A stretch of 8,610 nucleotides of DNA from Methanoregulaceae archaeon. Lineage in GTDB: Archaea; Halobacteriota; Methanomicrobia; Methanomicrobiales; Methanospirillaceae. Below, in pieces: positions 1 to 7,059 of the stretch. Each line of letters opens with the position of its first letter. Position 1 is the stretch's first letter. A program made the translations under genes and the position numbers. The DNA lies in NCBI GenBank assembly GCA_019695435.1, contig JACTVF010000087.1, positions 1-8,610 of the forward strand, read 5' to 3'. A model generated the notes under the pieces. It did no database searches, had not been told where the DNA came from, and saw nothing but the letters and a program-made list of their open reading frames with translations.

Positions 1-2
1 CC

Positions 3-3000
3 AGTTCCGGCAACCCGCCGATTGTGGCTTTCACTCCACAACAGGTCACACAGGCTGCGGCGATTTCCGCTGGCCTGAATCTGCCCAACAGTTCTACCGC
101 CAACGCCATCAAATCAGAATCTGATGCGGGCTGGTTTGGAAACTCATGGGCACGGACAAAACAGGCAGCCACGGTTGTGGCTGACCCGGTTCAAGTTGTT
201 TCCGGTGATTTCTATGCTGATAGCGTGGACATCGCTTTGGCCGGGCCAATGCCATTGCCGCTGCATCGCAATTATCAAAGCCGCAATCTCGCCACCGACC
301 AGATTGGCGCGGGTTGGAAATTCGGCATCATGCCGTGGCTGGTGATTGTCACCAACTCGGCGGGTAACGTCATTGCCGACGCCGCTGAAATGGATGGCTC
401 TGTTCTCGCCTACCGGCAGCAGACCAATGGTCTTTGGACTGTTACCACGGCAGACAATCCCGATTTAGCAAACTTTTCACCCAATGGTATTGGCGGCACG
501 GCGAATGTTTTCAACAACTACATTCAACCCAATCCGACTAACGGCCAGATATACACACTGTTTGGTTCTGATGGCAGCAAGCGTGTGTTCCAGGTGATGA
601 CCAATTTCGGCATCAACTCCGGCACCAATTATCTTAATCGCATCCGGCCTTACCTGACGCTTTGGCAGGATTACTCTGGAAATTATTACCAGTTCACTTA
701 CGGCACCAACTCTGCCAACAACAATTTCGGCCAGCTTTACCGCATCCAGGGAGCCAACGGCGCTTCCCTGACATTTGAATATGATTATTACGGGCGCGTG
801 ACGCAGGTGCTTTCGGACGACAATCGCGCCGTCAATTATCAGTATGACGATTACGGCGATTTGATAAACGTGACCCTGCCAGACAACACCGCGTGGCAAT
901 ATGGCTACCAACATTACACGTTCACGACTAACAGCCAGACCTACACCGACTCTTACCACTTGTTGACCAGTGAAACCAAGCCCGATGGACGCCAATTGGC
1001 CAATACCTATGACAATCTCCGGCGCGTGATAGCCCAAGCCGCGAGCGTGGGCATCAACCGCGAACTTATCACCAATGCGACTTTCTTCTACACTAATAAC
1101 TGCACCGGCCTCACCAACTCGCTCATCGGTGGCGTCACCGTGGTGAAGGATGTTTTTGGCAATCCTTACTATTATTACTACACTAACAATCTGCTTACCC
1201 AAATCATTGAACCGCTGGGGCGCACAAACATTCAAAGCTGGTATTCCATCAGTGAAACCAACAAGCCAGGCTATTATCAAAACAGTCTGGAATATGTGGT
1301 GGATGTTCGCGGCTTAACGAACTGGTTTCTTTACGATTCAAATGGCAATCTCACGAACCAAACCATTTATGGCAACCTAACTGGCAACGGCGTTGGGGGC
1401 GACAGCGCCACCAACAGTTTTACCTTCACGACCAATAACGTCGTGGCTACTGCGACCGATGCCAGTGGTAACACGGAAACTTTCAACTATGATTCAGCCG
1501 ATGGGTTTCAACTGGATAGCTTGCAGTTCTCAAGTGGCGGCATCGGTATTTTTACGAACCGCTGGACTTACACCAATGTCACCACGGTGGTCAACATGGG
1601 CGGCTGGTATCAAACCAACAGTTCATTCGGTCTCTGTGCCAGCGCCATTAAAGCGGATGCTGCCACCAATACCTTGACGTATAACGGGCGTGGTTTTCCG
1701 ACGCAATTGACCCGCTATGCCGTAACGGCGGATGTGCCGGGAAATGCTGATCCTGCCGTAGTCGCCTATCTCACTTTTAGTCCGCGTGGTGATTTGATTT
1801 CTGCCGTGGATGCGAGCGGACGGCAGGTGGCCATGAATTACGACGCATTGGGCAGGATGGAATGGCGCGATGTTTCTGATCAGAACAACAATACCTTGTC
1901 GCACGAGACTTTTTATTACGATGGCAACGGTGAGTTGCAATGGTATGACGGTCCCCGTTCCAATCCTGACGACTATTTGTATTTTAGCTACGACGGAGCC
2001 GGGCGCACTCTTCAGAAAATTCACTGGCGCACCCAGGCCAAACCCGATGGCACCGGCATCCAAGCCATCCCCGGCGACAGCCTCTATGCCACGACTTTCA
2101 GCAGTTACGATTACTTCGGCAACCTCACGTCTATTGCCGATTCGCGTGGTGCTTACACGACCAACAGTTGGGATGCCTTGGGAAGACTGGTGCAGCGCCG
2201 GGCTTTCGATGTCGGCGGTTCAACGCAACTGTCTTCTGATGGCTTTGCCTATGAAGTCGGCGGACTGGTTCAAAATTATACCAATGCCTTGGGCGGTGTC
2301 ACCACCACCCTTTACACCAGCACCGGCCAGCCGCGTTTCCGGCAGAATGCCGACGGCTCGACCAATGGCTGGACATATTATTTGGATGGGCGCATTAACC
2401 GGGAAATCCAAGGCAATGGCGCTTACTGGCAGACGACCTATAACGACGCCAGCCTTACGGTCACGCGCATTTTCTATTCGGCTGGCGGTTCGCCACTTGC
2501 TACTAACACGATTATATTCGACCGCCGCGGAAATGAGACGCAATTCACAGATGCCGGAGGCAATACTTTTGTAAATTCATTTGATGGACTTGGCCGCGTC
2601 AAGGTTTCGGCAGGCCCGGCCATTGTCACTGTGATTCAGAACTCCGGGATGAGTCCCGGAGGCCCCTACACATACACCACCAATGTTCTTCAGCAGGTCG
2701 TCACTAATTTCTACGATGCCGCTGGAATTGTGGTGACAAACATAAACGCGCTAGGTGAAGAAACCATCACGACAATGGATGCCTTGGGCCGCACCACCAG
2801 CGTCTTGGTTTACAACGCTTCCGGTTTACTGGTGCGCGAAAGGTATTTTGCCTATTCCGCCGACAACAACAGCGCCACCGTCACCGAGGGTTCAGGGGCT
2901 AATGCCATCAGCCACACCATTTATACCGACAGCGACGGCCATCCGGTTTTGTCCGTGGCTTATCCTTCTGCCTACTCCACGGAATTTACCTTGAATCAAT

Positions 3001-5960
3001 TTGACGTGGCCGGAAATCTTGTTTCCGCGCAGCACAATTCCACGCTCAACGGCACCGTCACCACTTGGACAACTGCCAATTATTCTTATGACGGACTGAA
3101 TCGCATGACCGGCAAAGTTGACCGAGACAACGCGCCCACCACTTACGCCTATGATTCCATGAATGACCTGACCAACTGCACCTTGCCGGGCAGTTCGCAG
3201 TGGCAGGCCAGCTACAATAACGCCGGCCAGATATTGCAGGAGCAGAATTTCGGCGGGGGCAATCCAACCCGCACCACGACCTATTCCTATTTCTCCGGCG
3301 GCTATCCTTTCGCCGGATTGCTCCAAACGAAAACCGATGGACGCGGAACAAGTTGCACTTATTCCTATGATGATTGGCTGCGGCCCACCAACATGGCTTG
3401 CAGCGGCGCATTGTCGGAGCAAAATCTAACGACGACGTGGCAGTATGAACCGCGTGGATTTATCACCGGCTTCACCGAACAGTTTGCCAGCACCAACACC
3501 GGCCCGGCCACGTCAGTTCAGCGTTCTTATGATCCTTACGGACAATTATCGTCGGAATCCGTCAGCAGCGGTTCATTCTCCTATGGCGCAAATCAAAGTT
3601 TCGACGCTGCCGGAAGACGTTCGCAACTCGGCATTGGCAATGGCAGTTACGGTTTCGGCTGGCAGGCTGATGGCAATCTGATTTCCGCGAACGACTCGAC
3701 CGGCAGCGGCACTTACGGTTACAATACCGCCGGAGTGCTAACCAGCCGTCTTGTTGGCAATCGCATGACTAGCATCACTTCGCTTGATGGTGAAGGCCGG
3801 CCATTGTCCGTTACCAACACCGTCAATACCCTGCCTGAATTGTCCGAATCACTCTCCTGGTCGGGCGATGGATTGCTCGCCGCGCATACGCTGGCGCGCG
3901 GCGACTTCACTGACTCGCGCGTTTATTCCTATGCCAATTTGAGCCGCCGCTTGGTTCAGGAACGGTTGAACCTTAATGGTTCGACAACTTGGACGAACAC
4001 GATGGTTTATGACAATGGCGTCTCTGGTGGTCCTGGTGTGCTCACACAAATGGGGCAGGCCAACAGTGCGTCCAACGAATGGAGCGGCGTGGCCGACGCC
4101 TTTTCGCGTGTGACCACCGAAACCAATAATACATCTCTGTTTCCGGCCTACGGTCATGTCAACGGCCAGTCCATCTCCTTGAGCGCATGGCTGGACAACC
4201 AGCCAGTTTCAATCAGCAGTGTCGGAACCAACGCCATGCAGTGGCGTGCGATGATGGAACTCGCGCCGGGCACGCATCAGTTGAAAGTCAGCGCCCTGCA
4301 TCCCAGCGGCGTCTTCACCGCTTGGGCGACCAACTCGTTCACCAACGGCCTCACCTATCAAACAACAGTGGATGGTTACGATAGTGCCGGTAACATCACC
4401 AATCGCGTCTGGAAAAATCCTAGTGGCACGGTCGAACGCACTCAAACCCTCTCTTGGGATGCGCGTGGGCGACTTCATGCAGTCACCGACCGGGACACAA
4501 ATAATTCCGGCTACAATTGGAGCGCCGTCTATGACCCGCTCAACCGCAGGTTGCAAACGACGACCGTGCTTGTGTCAAACGGCGTTGCTTCAACTGCGCC
4601 GTCACAGACCATCAACTCCTATTTTGATCCACAGGTTGAGTTTTTGGAACTTGGCGTTTCTTACGGCAATCAAACTATTTGGAAACTTTACGGCCCCGAC
4701 CAGAATGGCACTTACGGCGGACTCAATGGCGCAGGCGGACTAGATGGCGTGTCGCCGTATCTTAATTCGTTCAATCCCCTTATCAGCGATTTCAGGGGAA
4801 ACATTCTGGCGGAAATCACCAATGGGATGCCGTCATGGATTCCAGCCCGACCCACTGGTTACGGGGCGGTGCCGGGCTACCGACCCGCAGCGTTCGCCAA
4901 TGGCGCGGACATGGCGCAGTCGTCCGCGTGGCGCGGGCGTGAAGTGGACGTCACAGGTTACATCCAAATTGGGTTGAGGCCGTATGACCCTGTTTCAGGA
5001 AGATGGCTGACTTATGATTCAGTTTTGAGCGCAGGTGATCCAGACGGTTACACTTTCTGCGCCGGCAAAGACCCTGTTAACGGATTTGACCCGGATGGAA
5101 GAGCCTTGTATGCCTTTGAAGGAACTTGGAATTTTGAAAACGAAATGGTCAATGGTGTGCTCGCACCTACCAATGTTAGAAGATTTGTAGAGGCATATAA
5201 TTCAGGGACGCCATTTTATTTCCGAGGCGTCGGAAATCCGGTTGAACACGGACTGGTTATGCAAGATTTTGAGGGAGCAACTGGGGCTGGTTCGGCTGCG
5301 ATTAGAGAACAAGCGTATCAACGTTTGGTTCAAAATTACAATGCGGGCGACCACACCATTGACATCGTCGGTTTCAGCCGTGGAGCGGGCAATGGGATGG
5401 AATTCACCCATACAATTTATGAGCGTGGCATACCTGATTTAAGTTCGGCAAGGACGATTACAGTCGGATCGCCAAGAATGCAAACGACCCGGACGGTTTA
5501 TGATAATTACCTGCTTGCGCCTGGCGCTGCGAATTCCATTCGGTTTGCCGGCTTTTTCGATCCCGTTCATGCGATGGGATTGCCAGGAATGCAATGGAAC
5601 GTGGGATACCACACCGCCGATATTGCCCCCAACGTGCAAAATGCTTACGCTGCCTACGCCGCAAATGAACGTCGCCTGCCATTTGCGCAGACGGATATTC
5701 CCAGCGCCACCTCGGTCATTTTCCCCGGGGTTCATTCCGATGTGGGGGGTGGCAACGGCAACACCGGGCTGAATGACACAGCCTTCAATTGGATGTTGAA
5801 TATGGCCAGTCGTTCAGGTATTCAATTCAGCCCGGTCATGCTCAATCCGAACCCAAATGCGGCAACCGATCCAGTGAAAAAGTGGTATTATCCCGAAGGA
5901 AACCGCTCATTTCCACCCTACGCACAAAACTATTCAGGCGCGATGCTCAGTAAACATTAA
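3..5960 (+). CDS. RHS/YD-repeat polymorphic toxin with C-terminal DUF2235 (Tle1-like) lipase tip, 5' partial
   Basis: Probably a surface or secreted polymorphic toxin whose YD-repeat shell encloses a C-terminal lipase. The frame is open to the left edge (codons from base 3). The first possible start is GTG at 24, with no ribosome binding site or signal peptide, so the true start probably lies upstream. Numbering from that GTG (1978 aa): residues about 54-130 resemble DUF6531 (DPVQVVSGDF, LPLHRNYQS, GAGWKFG). Residues about 220-1530 hold some 25 visible YD-type units such as YDALGRM, YDGLNRMT, YDSAGNITN and WDARGRL. An Ig-like insert lies near 1377-1442. The core exit is GLRPYDPVSGRWLTYDS (R1652, D1655), with DPDG at 1672-1675 and 1689-1692. 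Residues 1694-1978 are the DUF2235-like tip. Thr-Asn-rich composition suggests Verrucomicrobiota. The RHS architecture and lipase family are strong; toxicity and export route are inferred. Confidence 0.93.
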   Translation, partial: SSGNPPIVAFTPQQVTQAAAISAGLNLPNSSTANAIKSESDAGWFGNSWARTKQAATVVADPVQVVSGDFYADSVDIALAGPMPLPLHRNYQSRNLATDQIGAGWKFGIMPWLVIVTNSAGNVIADAAEMDGSVLAYRQQTNGLWTVTTADNPDLANFSPNGIGGTANVFNNYIQPNPTNGQIYTLFGSDGSKRVFQVMTNFGINSGTNYLNRIRPYLTLWQDYSGNYYQFTYGTNSANNNFGQLYRIQGANGASLTFEYDYYGRVTQVLSDDNRAVNYQYDDYGDLINVTLPDNTAWQYGYQHYTFTTNSQTYTDSYHLLTSETKPDGRQLANTYDNLRRVIAQAASVGINRELITNATFFYTNNCTGLTNSLIGGVTVVKDVFGNPYYYYYTNNLLTQIIEPLGRTNIQSWYSISETNKPGYYQNSLEYVVDVRGLTNWFLYDSNGNLTNQTIYGNLTGNGVGGDSATNSFTFTTNNVVATATDASGNTETFNYDSADGFQLDSLQFSSGGIGIFTNRWTYTNVTTVVNMGGWYQTNSSFGLCASAIKADAATNTLTYNGRGFPTQLTRYAVTADVPGNADPAVVAYLTFSPRGDLISAVDASGRQVAMNYDALGRMEWRDVSDQNNNTLSHETFYYDGNGELQWYDGPRSNPDDYLYFSYDGAGRTLQKIHWRTQAKPDGTGIQAIPGDSLYATTFSSYDYFGNLTSIADSRGAYTTNSWDALGRLVQRRAFDVGGSTQLSSDGFAYEVGGLVQNYTNALGGVTTTLYTSTGQPRFRQNADGSTNGWTYYLDGRINREIQGNGAYWQTTYNDASLTVTRIFYSAGGSPLATNTIIFDRRGNETQFTDAGGNTFVNSFDGLGRVKVSAGPAIVTVIQNSGMSPGGPYTYTTNVLQQVVTNFYDAAGIVVTNINALGEETITTMDALGRTTSVLVYNASGLLVRERYFAYSADNNSATVTEGSGANAISHTIYTDSDGHPVLSVAYPSAYSTEFTLNQFDVAGNLVSAQHNSTLNGTVTTWTTANYSYDGLNRMTGKVDRDNAPTTYAYDSMNDLTNCTLPGSSQWQASYNNAGQILQEQNFGGGNPTRTTTYSYFSGGYPFAGLLQTKTDGRGTSCTYSYDDWLRPTNMACSGALSEQNLTTTWQYEPRGFITGFTEQFASTNTGPATSVQRSYDPYGQLSSESVSSGSFSYGANQSFDAAGRRSQLGIGNGSYGFGWQADGNLISANDSTGSGTYGYNTAGVLTSRLVGNRMTSITSLDGEGRPLSVTNTVNTLPELSESLSWSGDGLLAAHTLARGDFTDSRVYSYANLSRRLVQERLNLNGSTTWTNTMVYDNGVSGGPGVLTQMGQANSASNEWSGVADAFSRVTTETNNTSLFPAYGHVNGQSISLSAWLDNQPVSISSVGTNAMQWRAMMELAPGTHQLKVSALHPSGVFTAWATNSFTNGLTYQTTVDGYDSAGNITNRVWKNPSGTVERTQTLSWDARGRLHAVTDRDTNNSGYNWSAVYDPLNRRLQTTTVLVSNGVASTAPSQTINSYFDPQVEFLELGVSYGNQTIWKLYGPDQNGTYGGLNGAGGLDGVSPYLNSFNPLISDFRGNILAEITNGMPSWIPARPTGYGAVPGYRPAAFANGADMAQSSAWRGREVDVTGYIQIGLRPYDPVSGRWLTYDSVLSAGDPDGYTFCAGKDPVNGFDPDGRALYAFEGTWNFENEMVNGVLAPTNVRRFVEAYNSGTPFYFRGVGNPVEHGLVMQDFEGATGAGSAAIREQAYQRLVQNYNAGDHTIDIVGFSRGAGNGMEFTHTIYERGIPDLSSARTITVGSPRMQTTRTVYDNYLLAPGAANSIRFAGFFDPVHAMGLPGMQWNVGYHTADIAPNVQNAYAAYAANERRLPFAQTDIPSATSVIFPGVHSDVGGGNGNTGLNDTAFNWMLNMASRSGIQFSPVMLNPNPNAATDPVKKWYYPEGNRSFPPYAQNYSGAMLSKH
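4152..4349 (+). other. Ig-like (glucodextranase-B-like) domain inserted in the YD-repeat shell
   Basis: Residues about 1377-1442 of the RHS protein break the YD pattern. The stretch begins GHVNGQSISLSAWLDNQPV, contains MQWRAMMELAPGTHQLKV, and ends SGVFTAWATNSFTNG. The order (glycine-valine entry, short beta strands, W-x-A before a PGxHxLxV strand, then a closing strand) is that of small Ig-like beta-sandwich domains that often sit inside RHS proteins. YD units resume at once afterwards with YDSAGNITNR. The role is unknown; it may decorate the outside of the shell or mediate binding. The fold assignment is by pattern only. Confidence 0.5.
5100..5957 (+). other. C-terminal toxin tip of the RHS protein: DUF2235/Tle1-type alpha/beta hydrolase domain
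   Basis: This is a domain within the RHS gene, residues 1693-1978 counted from the GTG at 24. The order of motifs matches DUF2235, the family of type VI phospholipase effectors called Tle1: FEGTWN (1698-1703), TNV (1716-1718), GVG (1735-1737), GATGAG (1751-1756), then the nucleophile elbow GFSRGA with Ser1785, and FPGVHSDVGGG with the probable catalytic His1904. Asp1846 in FFDPV is a candidate for the catalytic acid but is less certain. The family normally reads DGTWN at the first motif; here Asp is replaced by Glu1699. The expected action is hydrolysis of phospholipid esters in a target cell membrane. A housekeeping lipase fused to RHS is a less likely alternative. Confidence 0.88.
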
Positions 5961-5976
5961 GAGCACGAACATTTCT

Positions 5977-6360
5977 ATGAAAAGTATTTTACTCGTGCTG
6001 CCGTTGATTCTGTTTATGACTGGTTGCCAAACTATGGCCCAAATACCAAAGTATTCGGTGGTGGTAACAAATGGCACGACCAATCTCCTAACGTATGCAA
6101 TGGTCAAATATGGGGATTTTGAATCGCTGGGTGGTAGTTTCCCGCCAGGACGAAAGAAAGTTGATGAACTCGTGCCATTTCCTATCCCCAAACAAGCCAC
6201 CGTGCTATGGAAAAGCCAAGACGGTGAATCGCATGAGAAATTGGTCGAAGTGCAAAAAGCCCTTCCCAAAGATTTTAGCGATGGAGATATAATCTTCACA
6301 ATTCTGGAAGGCGACAAGGTAGAGGTTACATACAAACCATTTTTCAAGCTGCCGAAATGA
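5977..6360 (+). CDS. Small lipoprotein, candidate periplasmic immunity protein for the RHS lipase tip
   Basis: The 127-aa product begins MKSILLVLPLILFMTGC, a classic lipoprotein signal with the lipobox FMTGC, so Cys17 should be lipidated. The mature part (VVVTNGTTNLLTYAMVKYGD, then a SFPPG turn, then short beta-like segments ending VEVTYKPFF) looks like a small beta-rich domain; I recognise no family. The gene starts 16 bp after the RHS stop and overlaps the next gene by ATGA, so it is probably cotranscribed with the toxin. Known Tle1 phospholipase effectors are neutralised by periplasmic, often lipid-anchored, partners (Tli1). Position and localisation therefore make this the prime immunity candidate, but there is no direct sequence evidence of binding. 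No Shine-Dalgarno sequence is visible close to the ATG. Confidence 0.85.
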   Translation: MKSILLVLPLILFMTGCQTMAQIPKYSVVVTNGTTNLLTYAMVKYGDFESLGGSFPPGRKKVDELVPFPIPKQATVLWKSQDGESHEKLVEVQKALPKDFSDGDIIFTILEGDKVEVTYKPFFKLPK

Positions 6361-6920
6361 AAAGCATTTTGCTCATGCTATCGTTGATGCTGTTTGTTGG
6401 GACGCGCCTACAAGCAGATGAGCCGTTGCCGCCAGCACCTACCGGTTTTGCTTGGCAGCGTTTGACTCCGATTAAAAGTGCATTATTGAAGCCGGATGGC
6501 TGGTTTTACAAAGAAAGCACGAACGCGAACACACAGGGATTTTTTATTAGTAGGGAAGATATTGATAAAGTCGGTGCTTTCAAAACAGGTCTGACCCTTG
6601 ACTGCATCCGCGACGTAACTAAAAAAGTGAATGTGCTTCCATCATTATATGCTGCTGAAATAGCAAAGGTAGCGGCTTCCAAATACACCCTGCTTGAAAA
6701 ATCTTCATCCCAGCAAGGGCCTTTTAAGGCAATAAGGTTTTGCTATGTATCTTCACCCACCAATCAAGAGAGCGTGACCGTCTATCATCTTATGATCGCA
6801 AACGACAAAACCGGCACGCTCTTCATAGCTATTTTTGAATCACCGACAAACGAATGGAAGGAAGCATGGAAAAAGGGCGAGGTAATTTTGAAGAAGATGT
6901 TGCTTGATGACGAAACCTGA
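6357..6920 (+). CDS. Secreted protein of unknown function, possible PsbP/DcrB-like fold
   Basis: The 187-aa product has a signal peptide (MKSILLMLSLMLFVGTRLQA, likely cleaved before DEP) and no lipobox cysteine, so it should be free in the periplasm or secreted. The mature protein includes ALLKPDGWFYKES, GFFISRED, FKTGLTL and, near the end, LFIAIFESPTNEWKEAW followed by a short helix. A P-x-GW start, a middle sheet and an F-x-SP-x-x-x-W ending recall PsbP/DcrB-type domains, but this is a weak resemblance. The start overlaps the preceding stop by ATGA, which favours coupled translation, and no ribosome binding site is apparent. It could be a second immunity or accessory protein. Its first 13 codons are nearly identical to those of the upstream lipoprotein gene. 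Confidence 0.82.
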   Translation: MKSILLMLSLMLFVGTRLQADEPLPPAPTGFAWQRLTPIKSALLKPDGWFYKESTNANTQGFFISREDIDKVGAFKTGLTLDCIRDVTKKVNVLPSLYAAEIAKVAASKYTLLEKSSSQQGPFKAIRFCYVSSPTNQESVTVYHLMIANDKTGTLFIAIFESPTNEWKEAWKKGEVILKKMLLDDET

Positions 6921-7059
6921 TAAATTTGATTTTACAGGCAGCGAATGCGAGAAATGGGCTGACATGCTAGTTGAAACGAATGAAAATTTGGAAATTTACA
7001 ATTTGCACGCTCTGCCTGCTTGCCGTTGTTCGTCTCTACGGCGATACCGCCATTCCTGA
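6907..7059 (+). pseudogene. Short overlapping reading frame, possible N-terminal remnant of a Pif1-like/AAA ATPase
   Basis: ATG at 6907 opens a 50-codon frame that overlaps the end of the 187-aa gene by 14 nt and runs into the signal-peptide region of the next gene in another frame, ending TGA at 7057-7059. Residues 4-28 include PDKFDFTGSECEKWADM and VETNENL. This resembles the segment just before Walker A in Pif1-like helicases and related ATPases, where a TNxNxF-I-TG-K-A-G-T-G-K-S pattern follows. Here the similarity stops at codon 28 (6988-6990) and no P-loop appears. It may be a recombination scar or a chance frame; a working product is unlikely. The family match is from memory and unverified. 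Confidence 0.3.

Noticed and set aside
477..1280. A 267-codon open frame on the minus strand within the RHS gene
   Set aside because: It lies wholly inside the strongly supported YD-repeat frame, and its valine/isoleucine-rich product is the antisense of repeated Thr-Asn and Tyr-Asp codons. No domain or signal is visible.
2892..3422. A 176-codon minus-strand open frame, and a similar one at 1623-2063
   Set aside because: Both are antisense to YD repeats, have low-complexity translations and no independent gene features.
4716..4748. Tandem-like 15-nt repeat (GGCGGACTCAATGGC and GGCGGACTAGATGGC, 13 of 15 identical)
   Set aside because: It encodes GGLNG-A-GGLDG in the RHS frame and looks like ordinary protein-level repetition, not a mobile or regulatory element.
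6357..6920. An EagR/DUF1795 chaperone for the RHS protein
   Set aside because: Such chaperones are cytoplasmic and usually encoded before the RHS gene. This protein has a clear signal peptide and lies after the toxin, and the fold resemblance is weak.
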